64,000 nucleotides of DNA from assembly GCF_043876815.1 (NCBI RefSeq), contig NZ_JBAWKA010000002.1, positions 558,001 to 622,000 on the forward strand, written 5' to 3'. The notes beneath the pieces are model-generated. The model saw nothing but the letters and a program-made list of their open reading frames with translations. It ran no database searches and had not been told where the DNA came from. How positions within the stretch are numbered: position 1 is the first letter of the stretch; the number at the start of each line of letters is the position of its first letter. Made by a program: the position numbers and the translations under genes. Shown here in pieces: positions 1 through 7,914 of this stretch. Source of the stretch: Gaetbulibacter_A sp043876815. Its GTDB lineage: Bacteria > Bacteroidota > Bacteroidia > Flavobacteriales > Flavobacteriaceae.

Positions 1-2
1 TT

Positions 3-992
3 GGTTTGGGAATATCAATGCAAGCCCTAAAATTGTTTGAAAATGATAAACTTTCATTTTCCTTTTTTGCTAGAAGAATGTCTATTTTGTTCTTTTTTGG
101 GGCATTACACATCATATTATTATGGTCTGGAGATGTTTTAAATCTTTATGCCATTTTGGGACTTTTAACCACATTTTTCATAAGGAAATCTAATAAGTTG
201 ATACTTGTCTTATCAGCGTTTTTTCTCTTCTTTCCATTTTATGACCAACTTTTTGAACACCTATTTAAACTATTAAATTTTCGGCCTGAAACCTATTTAA
301 GTAATTATACTGGAGAAATTGTAAACCAAACCATTAAAAATGGCACTTATTTCCAAGGTGTCACACTGAGAATCATGGAATACCTTTCAAATATTCCCAT
401 GTTATTTGGTTTTTTAGCCCCAATTGCCTTGTCCATGTTTTTACTGGGACTTTATCTTGGAAAAAATAAGATATATATGTCTTTAGAGTCTTTTTTAGAA
501 AAAAAAATGAAGCCAATTCTATTGTTAACATTCATTACGAACGTTTATAGAATTCTGTTTTTGTTTGTGTTGACCAAACTGGAAATTTATAAAGTCGAGT
601 TTTATAGAACAATTTTGATCAAATTAATGGTGATATCAGATGTAATGATGGGCTTGTTTTACTTATGGTTATTTGGTTGGATATGGCATCATACAAATTG
701 GGGGAAAATTTTGTCGCCTTTAAAGTATGTAGGAAGGATGGCATTAACAAATTATATGTTTCAAAGTTTAATAGGGTTAATATTATTTTCCTCTGTCGGA
801 TTTAAACTATACGAAACATTAAGTCCATCACATACTTTCATTTCGGCAATTTTCGTTTTTATAATTCAATTAATATTGAGTAAGTTTTGGCTGACCTATT
901 TTAAGTTTGGGCCATTAGAATGGATATGGAGATGCCTGACCTATAATAAGTTACTTCCAATTAAAAAAAGACGGGTGTCTAACAGCGTATAA
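3..992 (+). CDS. DUF418 domain membrane protein (5' truncated by window edge)
   Basis: The reading frame is open to the left edge, so the true start lies outside the window; TTG at position 6 is only the first possible start codon visible. About 330 codons remain of a family usually near 390-400 residues, so one N-terminal membrane segment is probably missing. The protein has at least seven hydrophobic segments. The C-terminal part, with WHHTNWGKILSPLKYVGRMA and LTNYMFQSLIG, resembles the DUF418 (YeiB-like) domain, including the usual ending GPLEWIWR. The family is of unknown function, distantly related to membrane acyltransferases. No terminator-like hairpin follows. Confidence 0.85.
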   Translation, partial: GLGISMQALKLFENDKLSFSFFARRMSILFFFGALHIILLWSGDVLNLYAILGLLTTFFIRKSNKLILVLSAFFLFFPFYDQLFEHLFKLLNFRPETYLSNYTGEIVNQTIKNGTYFQGVTLRIMEYLSNIPMLFGFLAPIALSMFLLGLYLGKNKIYMSLESFLEKKMKPILLLTFITNVYRILFLFVLTKLEIYKVEFYRTILIKLMVISDVMMGLFYLWLFGWIWHHTNWGKILSPLKYVGRMALTNYMFQSLIGLILFSSVGFKLYETLSPSHTFISAIFVFIIQLILSKFWLTYFKFGPLEWIWRCLTYNKLLPIKKRRVSNSV

Positions 993-1249
993 AATTGATT
1001 GCTTGCTTCTTGCTTATTTCGGAAAATTATTCAGATTTCCCAAGGGTGTGGTTTTATTTGTTAAATTAGGTTCCTGAAGACCTAACTAATCGCAGCAGAG
1101 ACTGTTATGGTTCATCATAACCAACCATTAAGCTATGATAATATTCTTTAGTTTATCAAAAAGTAATTTTGAAACACAAAATAAAAGATCCGGCAGACCT
1201 TTGATTGCGGTTACCGATTGCGGAATTAAACATGATAAATTTTAATACT

Positions 1250-2035
1250 ATGATCAAGTTTTTTAGACGTTTTAGAAAAGATCTTATACAGAAAAACAAA
1301 ATTAGCCAATACCTGAAATACGCTATTGGTGAAATTATTCTGGTCGTTATAGGAATTTTGATTGCTCTGCAGTTTAATACTTGGCGTGTGGAAAAAAACG
1401 ATCGGCACATCGAAAAAATACTATTAAAGAATATAAAAATGGATTTGGAAAGTGATATTCAGGAATTGAAAGGTGTAAGAGCATTTAAAACATCACAAAA
1501 TAAGGCAGCACTTAGACTTTTGGAATATTTGATTGATACTTCAAAACCACTAGAGGATACCGTGCAATTCGTTAATGATTTTAATCTTATGATTTACTTC
1601 ACAGTTCCAAGCCCTAATAGGACATCATTTGATATAGCCACCAGTACAGGGTATTTGAACAATATAACAAATGATCGTCTGAATAAAGAATTATCAAATT
1701 ATTACGCTAATATTGGTCTTGAGCAACATGTGACTGAAACCAAAAGGTTTATTAATGCATTCAACGACACTTACCTGATTAATAAATACCGAATATTTAA
1801 CAATTTGGTAATGGCTCTTGATGGTCAAGGAGGAGATTACGCTTTGGAGAGATATAAGGACGACAATCGACCTGTTATACAACTACAGGACATTAGGGGA
1901 GATGTAAGTCTGGAAAACTATTTAAATAATCTTTCGATAAGATTGGAAATTGGTATTATTGGACTTGAAAGGGAAGAAAGTTGGGCGCTTAGGCTTGTAG
2001 GAGACATTGAAGAGGAGCTTAATTTAAAGAACTAG
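1250..2035 (+). CDS. DUF6090 family membrane-anchored protein
   Basis: A 261-residue protein. It starts with a basic stretch (MIKFFRRFRKDL), followed by one strong membrane segment (GEIILVVIGILIALQFNTW) at about residues 28-46. The rest is a soluble, mostly helical domain rich in charged residues. This is the architecture of DUF6090 proteins, common in multiple copies in Flavobacteriia and without known function. I chose the ATG at 1250 because family members begin MIKFFRR; in-frame ATG at 1232 and a longer start at 1205 also exist. It stands alone, with 257 bases upstream that hold two short inverted repeats (1066-1085 and 1104-1121) and no clear promoter. Confidence 0.8.
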   Translation: MIKFFRRFRKDLIQKNKISQYLKYAIGEIILVVIGILIALQFNTWRVEKNDRHIEKILLKNIKMDLESDIQELKGVRAFKTSQNKAALRLLEYLIDTSKPLEDTVQFVNDFNLMIYFTVPSPNRTSFDIATSTGYLNNITNDRLNKELSNYYANIGLEQHVTETKRFINAFNDTYLINKYRIFNNLVMALDGQGGDYALERYKDDNRPVIQLQDIRGDVSLENYLNNLSIRLEIGIIGLEREESWALRLVGDIEEELNLKN

Positions 2036-2248
2036 GAAAACAAAAGAACTTAATTAAGATTAGTCATATTATTGCCCCAAATGCATGGACTAGATGATCT
2101 CTTATTCCTAACATATAAACCTTTAAATTTGTTGTCAAAAATTAATTCTCTTCCTTTTTACCTATCTTAGTTTTCAAGTTTCCCTTCCTACCCTTTGAAT
2201 GACCTTATAAATTAGAGAAATTCATCATACCTTAAAATAAGAAAAACC

Positions 2249-3262
2249 ATGACAAACATTTTTAAACTAGCACTCTTAATTTTTGCTACCGTGCATTTAT
2301 CCTTAATGAATAATAATGAACACCCGGCGATTACATTCTTAAATGCATTAAGTCAAGATCAAAGAAGTATGATGATGCTAGAATTTAACGATCTTTCTAA
2401 ATCCAATTGGCATTATATTCCTGCTACATCAAGACCTAGAAAAGGTATTCGTTTAAACGAACTTAATGATAATCAAAAAAAGCTGGCCTTTAATCTTATT
2501 CAGGCTTCGCTATCGGAGGCCGGTTATAAAAAGGTTCAAAAGATTATTGATCTAGAAAATGTTCTTAGGGAAATTTCAGGAGATACTGTTAGGCGTGACC
2601 CGGATAAATACGCTTTGGCATTCTATGGAAATCCTGAGAAGGACAGTTTATGGTCATGGTCCTTTGAGGGTCATCACATTTCTTTAAATTTCACCATTTT
2701 GAATGATAAAACAACTTTGGCACCCAGATTTTTCGGGGCGAATCCGGCAATTGTATTATCGGGTTCAAGAAAGGGGGAGCGTACACTACACAATGAGGAA
2801 GATTTAGGTTATAAATTGATAAATGCTCTTTCCGATGAGCAAAGGAAGCTTGCTATATTTCGAGCGAATACTTTTTCTGATATCGTAACTAAAAATTCAG
2901 CTGAAGTTATTCCTTTATCTCCTGCAGGAATACCCTATGACGCATTGAATAGTTCACAGCAAGAGATTTTTCAAAATTTAATTATGGAATACCTATCAAC
3001 CGTTAAAGAAAATTTGGCTGTAAAAAGAATGCAGCAATTAAAGCGTGAGGAATTGAATGACATAAGATTTGGTTGGGCTGGTAGCCTAAACCGTGGAGAA
3101 CCGCATTATTACAGGATTCAGGGGAAATCTTTTTTAATAGAATTCGATAATACTCAAAACAACGCGAATCATATTCACACTGTTTGGAGAGATTTTAATG
3201 GTGATTTCGGGAGAGACCTCATAAAAGAGCATTACGAAACCTCTGATCATCATAAAAATTAA
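2249..3262 (+). CDS. DUF3500 domain protein
   Basis: A 337-residue protein with a short hydrophobic N-terminus (residues 1-20) that could act as a signal peptide or anchor. The body matches the DUF3500 family: repeated LNALSQDQR / INALSDEQRK segments, a YALAFYGNP and WSFEGHHISLNF core, and a C-terminal HYYRIQGKSFLIEFDN block followed by HIHTVWRD. DUF3500 proteins are widespread and biochemically uncharacterised; the His-rich motifs suggest ligand or metal binding, but this is inference. It is a single gene, with 213 bases upstream and 171 downstream in which I see no other feature. Confidence 0.85.
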   Translation: MTNIFKLALLIFATVHLSLMNNNEHPAITFLNALSQDQRSMMMLEFNDLSKSNWHYIPATSRPRKGIRLNELNDNQKKLAFNLIQASLSEAGYKKVQKIIDLENVLREISGDTVRRDPDKYALAFYGNPEKDSLWSWSFEGHHISLNFTILNDKTTLAPRFFGANPAIVLSGSRKGERTLHNEEDLGYKLINALSDEQRKLAIFRANTFSDIVTKNSAEVIPLSPAGIPYDALNSSQQEIFQNLIMEYLSTVKENLAVKRMQQLKREELNDIRFGWAGSLNRGEPHYYRIQGKSFLIEFDNTQNNANHIHTVWRDFNGDFGRDLIKEHYETSDHHKN

Positions 3263-3433
3263 ACTTCAGATCGAAAAAGATGAACAAAAATAACTAAATC
3301 AATAATTAATCTTCCTTTTTTATTACTTTAGTCGTTGTATTTAATTGTATTACAGTAAGTTGACTTGGTTATCCCTATAAGTTATATGCCTTTTTGAAAA
3401 TCCGCATAACCTACTTAATTAAATTTCAAAACA

Positions 3434-3970
3434 ATGATTTATTATTGGTTACATGTGGTCTATATTTTCATTGGATCCCGTTTTATCTGGAAAAAAGTAA
3501 AACCCGGATCCGATCTTAAACGAACACGGCGGGTAAATTTATTGGACTGTGAAGCTTTTAGGTTCATGGCTAATTCCAAGTATTTTTATTACATGGATTT
3601 AATACGATTTGAAGTAGTTTTTCGGTCCAAGCTGTATGAAAACACTATTAAAAAGGGCATGTTCGGTGTTTTAGCATCTCAAAAAATTATCTATAAAAAA
3701 CCCTTACGAAGATTAAAAAAATTTGAAATAACCTTAATATTTGAAGGAGCCGACGATAAATGGGTTTATCATCGCCAAACGTTCACACAAAACAATCAAT
3801 TGTGTGCCATTGGTTTTACAAAAGCAGGCTTTTGGAAAAATAAAAAAGCGCAAAATATAAAGGCGATTTTGATCAAAAGTGGGATCGACAAAACCATTAA
3901 AGCGCCCTCAAAGGAGGTCATGAATTTATTCAAAAATGACTACGACATGTTACAGAACAATTTGTGTTAA
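3434..3970 (+). CDS. THEM6-like hotdog-fold thioesterase family protein
   Basis: A 178-residue protein. It has an N-terminal hydrophobic segment (about residues 1-16) followed by a basic region and a domain resembling the THEM6 / 4-hydroxybenzoyl-CoA thioesterase-like group. In that group the signature is D-x-D/E-x3-H-M-N-N-x-R/K-Y. Here it reads LLDCEAFRFMANSKYFYYMD, so the usual His is Phe but the Asp, Asn and Tyr remain. The C-terminal half, with a GADDKWVYHRQTF strand, fits the hotdog sheet. The substrate is unknown and activity is uncertain because of the His replacement. The gene is convergent with the minus-strand gene ending at 3996, with only 25 bases between. Confidence 0.6.
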   Translation: MIYYWLHVVYIFIGSRFIWKKVKPGSDLKRTRRVNLLDCEAFRFMANSKYFYYMDLIRFEVVFRSKLYENTIKKGMFGVLASQKIIYKKPLRRLKKFEITLIFEGADDKWVYHRQTFTQNNQLCAIGFTKAGFWKNKKAQNIKAILIKSGIDKTIKAPSKEVMNLFKNDYDMLQNNLC

Positions 3971-3995
3971 ATACTACAAGATTGAAATAACTCTA

Positions 3996-4382
3996 TTATT
4001 CCAGTTCAATGTCCTCGAAACTTTCATCCAGTTCCAGATCATCAATATCGTCCAACTCCTCAATGTTAAGCTCTTCAAGCTCCTCTATCGCATCTTCCTT
4101 GAACTGTGTTTCTTTAGCATCAAGAGTTTCGGTATTACTAACTTCCGTTTCTGTAAATATGGCCTTATAGATCACCAATACCAAAGCGGCTGTAGTGAGT
4201 AGAAAACTAAACTGCACCAATTTTTTTACTTCCCCGGACTTTTTGGAAAAATAAAAGGCTAGCGAGCCAAAAACTAGGGCGGCAATACTGGGGAAAACAG
4301 CAAGGTTAGACACTGGTAATACAGCTAAAATAATAGCTAAAATGGCCGCAATTAGCGCAAGAATTGTAAAAAGCTTTTTCAT
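3996..4382 (-). CDS. Small membrane protein with acidic C-terminal tail
   Basis: I do not recognise a named family. The 128-residue protein has three hydrophobic segments (about residues 3-22, 25-45 and 57-75). A strongly acidic, low-complexity tail of about 50 residues follows, made mostly of Glu, Asp and Leu (for example EELEELNIEELDDIDDLELD). It begins 7 bases downstream of the DUF3108 gene on the same strand, so the two are probably cotranscribed. The acidic tail could bind cations or a partner protein; this is only inference. Confidence 0.7.
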   Translation of the reverse strand: MKKLFTILALIAAILAIILAVLPVSNLAVFPSIAALVFGSLAFYFSKKSGEVKKLVQFSFLLTTAALVLVIYKAIFTETEVSNTETLDAKETQFKEDAIEELEELNIEELDDIDDLELDESFEDIELE

Positions 4383-4389
4383 AACAATA

Positions 4390-5160
4390 TTAATTTCTTA
4401 GGCCTGAGGCTGATTTAATACGTAGTTCACCGGTACCCACAGGAATATTGAATTTTCCATAAACAATGATCTTATTAGCATCGGCCGTAAGCCATAAAAA
4501 GTTGCTATTAGTTCCTTTTAGAGCATCGGTACTACGAGATCCCAGAGCTAATTTATAACAGCTTTTTTTGCCCAATGCCGTACTAATGGTTTCTTTACCG
4601 AGATATTTAAATTGTCCTTTCAACTCCTTATTGTCAAAAATAATCGTAAATGTTTTAACGGTACCAACGCTCATGGTGCTATAATCTATAAGACGAATGG
4701 AATAAAGTGTAGAAACGATGTCTTTGGTGTCACTGCCAATCGAAACGCTTGTATTCTCTTCATAGCCGTTCTTCTTTTTCATTTGCGATTTCACGGTTTG
4801 CGTTTTATGACTAAAGGTGTATTTCATGTATTTGTAAAACCCACCTTCAGAGATATCCCTTTTGTACAAATAGGGGAGCAGGCTTTTAGGGCTTACGTAG
4901 CTTTCATATAAGTCGCGTATCTTAAAAAAATTATCCCATTTACTGTAAGTTACTGCGGTACATTTTAATTGAAGTAAAGTCGCTTTTGAGGTTTTAACCG
5001 GACTCGTTTCCATTTTAATTTCAGCAATATCGTTTAAAATTCCCGACATATTGTATGAGGCCGTATACACTAGGGTCTCGTTATAGCCAACGGCATCGTT
5101 TTGAGACTGAAGCATTAAGGAGATGCTTAAAAAGAGTGCGGTCAAGAAAGATCGAAGCAT
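4390..5160 (-). CDS. DUF3108 domain exported protein
   Basis: A 256-residue protein with a signal peptide (MLRSFLTALFLSISLMLQSQ). It is followed by a beta-rich domain matching DUF3108: an early ETLVYTASYNM strand, LYESYVSPKSLLPYLYKRDI in the middle, and a KSCYKLALGSRS then FLWLTADANKIIV block near the end. DUF3108 proteins are predicted periplasmic or outer-membrane-associated beta-barrel-like proteins of unknown role. It is the first gene of a probable two-gene operon with the acidic-tail membrane protein. Confidence 0.85.
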   Translation of the reverse strand: MLRSFLTALFLSISLMLQSQNDAVGYNETLVYTASYNMSGILNDIAEIKMETSPVKTSKATLLQLKCTAVTYSKWDNFFKIRDLYESYVSPKSLLPYLYKRDISEGGFYKYMKYTFSHKTQTVKSQMKKKNGYEENTSVSIGSDTKDIVSTLYSIRLIDYSTMSVGTVKTFTIIFDNKELKGQFKYLGKETISTALGKKSCYKLALGSRSTDALKGTNSNFLWLTADANKIIVYGKFNIPVGTGELRIKSASGLRN

Positions 5161-5338
5161 GTTTTTGATTTTATGTTATAACGTTTATCGAATCATTTAT
5201 TGTGCCGAAAATACAATACGTATCCGTTTTAAACTAATTTAATATTGGCCTTTTAAAAGAAATCGACGAACTGACAATTATCATATTTTCTGGTGATGAA
5301 CTGTTTTAATTTTACGTAGAACCTATTTTCTCGGAATA

Positions 5339-6190
5339 ATGAAAGCTATATTGTTACCAACTGATTTTTCTAACAACTCCGTCAACGCGATTCATTATGC
5401 CATGCGTATGTTCAAGGATGATATTTGTGAGTTTTATATTTTAAATATTCAAAAAGCATCCTCTTTTATTTCTGATGATATGTTGGTTGTACCGTCTACA
5501 GCAACCTTATACAATACCTTGGTTGGAGCTGCTAAAAAGTCAATTGAAAATCTTATTTCTAATCTTAAAAAAGAATATAAAAATAATAAGCATGCCTTTC
5601 ATTCTCTGGTAGATTACGACAATTTTGTAGATTCTATCAACCAGATCACGGAGCAGCATAACATCGACCTGATCGTTATGGGAACTCACGGAGCCTCAGG
5701 CTTGAAAAAAATGTTGTTTGGCAGTAATACGGTTCATGTTATAAAACGCTGTAAAGTTCCAGTTTTGGTCATCCCGGATAATTGTAAATTCCGGTCCTTA
5801 GATTCCGTTGGTTTCACATCCAGCTTTAAGTCGAAATATAGCGAGGCAGATTTTAAGTTTTTAAAGGCTCTTTTGATAGCCCATAGATCACACCTACATG
5901 TGATGCATGTGATACAGGCAGATAATGGAGAAATGACATTAAATCAAAATGTAGATTTTTTTAAAACACATTTTGACAAAGTTTCCATAAACCGTATCGC
6001 GGAACATACAGATTCTGTCTACGATGGTATTCATGAGTTTGCTGAGACCCATAGACTAAAACTTATTGTTATGTTAAGTAAAACCCACAGTTTTTTGAAC
6101 CGTTTATTTTCTGAATATCGGGTAGAAACCTTCGCTTTTAAAATCGATCTGCCTTTACTGGTTTTAAAACAGAGGGATTTAGATAAATAA
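5339..6190 (+). CDS. Universal stress protein, tandem UspA domains
   Basis: A 283-residue protein with two UspA-like halves. The first (residues 1-147) starts MKAILLPTDFSNNS and ends with the ATP-binding signature G-x2-G-x9-G-S/T, seen as GTHGASGLKKMLFGSN, then the VPVLVIP strand. The second half (about 150-283) keeps the fold pattern (HVMHVIQ, LIVMLSK, LPLLVLKQ) but has lost the glycine signature, so only the first domain is expected to bind nucleotide. Tandem USPs of this kind are common in Bacteroidota and respond to stress or redox change. Monocistronic by position. Confidence 0.92.
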   Translation: MKAILLPTDFSNNSVNAIHYAMRMFKDDICEFYILNIQKASSFISDDMLVVPSTATLYNTLVGAAKKSIENLISNLKKEYKNNKHAFHSLVDYDNFVDSINQITEQHNIDLIVMGTHGASGLKKMLFGSNTVHVIKRCKVPVLVIPDNCKFRSLDSVGFTSSFKSKYSEADFKFLKALLIAHRSHLHVMHVIQADNGEMTLNQNVDFFKTHFDKVSINRIAEHTDSVYDGIHEFAETHRLKLIVMLSKTHSFLNRLFSEYRVETFAFKIDLPLLVLKQRDLDK

Positions 6191-6298
6191 AATGTGCTAA
6201 TTTTCAAGTAGTTACTTATCAAAAAAATCAGTAACTTTCATGTAACATTTTTATTTTCCTTTCGTCATATAATTGTCAATCAAAATAAAACCATCATC

Positions 6299-6637
6299 AT
6301 GAAACAAGACAACCAACTTATCGTCCTAACACATTTAAGTCAGTTAATTACTATAGTTATTGGCTTTGGGAGCCTGCTGTTACCATTAATTTTATGGTTA
6401 ACACAAAAAGAAAAAGTATATACCATGGATACCCATGGGAAGAACATTGTGAATTTTCAATTAAGTATGCTTATTTATGCTTTATTGTGTATTCCTTTAA
6501 TTTTCCTTTTTGGATTGGGTGTTGTGGGGCTTATTGTCATTGGGATCATATCTTTTGTTTTTCCCATTGTGAATGCTATAAAAGCAAGCCATGGGGAAAT
6601 TGCAAAATATCCTTTATCTCTTAATTTTATTAGTTAG
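6299..6637 (+). CDS. DUF4870 domain membrane protein
   Basis: A 112-residue protein with three hydrophobic segments (about residues 16-35, 54-73 and 75-95). It carries the DUF4870 pattern: an N-terminal LTHLSQL, LILWLTQK followed by HGKNIVNFQLSMLIY, and a final VFPIVNAIKASHGE. DUF4870 proteins are small integral membrane proteins of unknown function, frequent in Gram-positives and Bacteroidota. A strong hairpin terminator (6661-6690) separates it from the convergent dnaN gene. Confidence 0.88.
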   Translation: MKQDNQLIVLTHLSQLITIVIGFGSLLLPLILWLTQKEKVYTMDTHGKNIVNFQLSMLIYALLCIPLIFLFGLGVVGLIVIGIISFVFPIVNAIKASHGEIAKYPLSLNFIS

Positions 6638-6660
6638 TTAGTTAGTTTGTAGAGATAAAC

Positions 6661-6690
6661 AAAAACGCTCACCTATTGGTGAGCGTTTTT
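6661..6690. terminator. Bidirectional intrinsic terminator between DUF4870 gene and dnaN
   Basis: A perfect 13-bp inverted repeat (AAAAACGCTCACC / GGTGAGCGTTTTT) with a TATT loop. It is flanked by A and T runs so that it can stop transcription from both sides; it lies between convergent genes. Confidence 0.9.
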
Positions 6691-6712
6691 ATTTTAATGA
6701 TAGTTTATTTTC

Positions 6713-7831
6713 TTATGAATTAAGCATCACAGGCATAACCAGCATGGTTACATTTTCACCGTCATCCAAGCCATCAACAGGGGTTAATATGCCTGCACGA
6801 TTAGGCATACTCATTTCCAGCTGTACATTGTCTGAGCTCAAATTGTTCAACATCTCGGTTAAGAAGCGTGAGTTGAAACCGATCTGCATATCGTCACCTT
6901 GATAATCACAGGTTAAACGCTCTTCAGCTTTATTACTATAGTCTACATCTTCTGCAGAAATATTTAATTCCGCACCTGCAATTTTTAAACGTATCTGATG
7001 GGTTGTTTTATTTGAAAAGATACTCACACGACGCACAGAATTTAAGAATTGTGTTCTATCGATAACGAGTTTGTTTGGGTTTTCTTTTGGAATAACAGCC
7101 TCATAATTTGGATATTTTCCATCGATAAGACGACAAATCAATTCCGAGTTCTCGAAAGTGAATTTTGCGTTACTTTCATTGTATTCAATGATGACGTCTT
7201 CCTCACTCGCTGCTAAAATACCTTTTAATAAATTCAATGGTTTTTTAGGCATGATGAATTCAGCTACCTGACTGGCGGTTACATCCTCACGGGTATATTT
7301 CACCAACTTGTGAGCATCGGTAGCAACAAAGGTTAGACCCTCAGTTGAGAATTGAAAAAAGACCCCGCTCATTACAGGACGTAGATCATCATTTCCAGCA
7401 GCAAAAATAGTTTTACTAATAGCTGTTGCCAGTATATCGCCTGTTACTACAGTTTTACTTGGATCTTCCAGAGCTACCGCTTTTGGGAACTCATTACCAT
7501 CGGCGTATGCCAAAGCATATTTACCATGATTCGAACTGATCTCAACAGTATTATTATCCTCAACCACGAAGGTTAAAGGTTGTTCAGGAAAGGTTTTTAA
7601 AGTATCTAAAAGCAAACGTGCCGGAATGGCAACACTTCCTTGGCTGTCACTTTCTACATCAAGCTTAGAGGCCATTGTGGTTTCCAGGTCGCTTGCAGAA
7701 ACCGTTAGTTTATTTTGATTAAGTTCGAATAAAAAATTATCTAAAATAGGTAAGGTGTTCGAGTTGTTAATAACACCTCCTAAAACTTGCAGTTGTTTTA
7801 ATAAATAAGTACTGGAAACTATAAATTTCAT
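6713..7831 (-). CDS. dnaN: DNA polymerase III sliding clamp (beta subunit)
   Basis: The 372-residue protein is the normal length for DnaN. It starts MKFIVSSTYLLKQLQVLGGV and contains the three clamp domains. Recognisable blocks are LEFELNQ-like LPILDNFLFELNQN, SASDLETTM, RPVMSGVFFQFS, TFVATDAHKLVKY and the C-terminal MLVMPVML that lines the partner-binding pocket. It encircles DNA and tethers the replicase. Two ATG codons overlap at 7829-7834; the second gives the usual MKF start. Unlike many bacteria, dnaN is not beside dnaA here but downstream of gldG, with its own -7 element (7868-7875). Confidence 0.97.
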   Translation of the reverse strand: MKFIVSSTYLLKQLQVLGGVINNSNTLPILDNFLFELNQNKLTVSASDLETTMASKLDVESDSQGSVAIPARLLLDTLKTFPEQPLTFVVEDNNTVEISSNHGKYALAYADGNEFPKAVALEDPSKTVVTGDILATAISKTIFAAGNDDLRPVMSGVFFQFSTEGLTFVATDAHKLVKYTREDVTASQVAEFIMPKKPLNLLKGILAASEEDVIIEYNESNAKFTFENSELICRLIDGKYPNYEAVIPKENPNKLVIDRTQFLNSVRRVSIFSNKTTHQIRLKIAGAELNISAEDVDYSNKAEERLTCDYQGDDMQIGFNSRFLTEMLNNLSSDNVQLEMSMPNRAGILTPVDGLDDGENVTMLVMPVMLNS

Positions 7832-7867
7832 CAATTATTTGCGTTTAGTTTAGAATTTAGCTATGTA

Positions 7868-7875
7868 CAAAGATA
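7868..7875 (-). promoter_or_regulatory. Candidate -7 element for dnaN
   Basis: Reads TATCTTTG on the minus strand, an exact match to the Bacteroidota -7 consensus TAnnTTTG, 36 bases before the dnaN ATG at 7831. A TTTG lies 24 bases further upstream, slightly beyond the usual spacing, so the -33 element is uncertain. Confidence 0.5.
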
Positions 7876-7914
7876 TTCTATCGTGTCTATATTTGGAAAC
7901 AAACTTATTAACAT

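Noticed and set aside
1066..1121. Two short inverted repeats upstream of DUF6090 as a riboswitch
   Set aside because: Only 6-bp stems, no known aptamer motif and no terminator partner.
3936..4202. 88-codon plus-strand ORF
   Set aside because: It is antisense to the acidic-tail gene and starts inside the thioesterase-like gene; no coding pattern.
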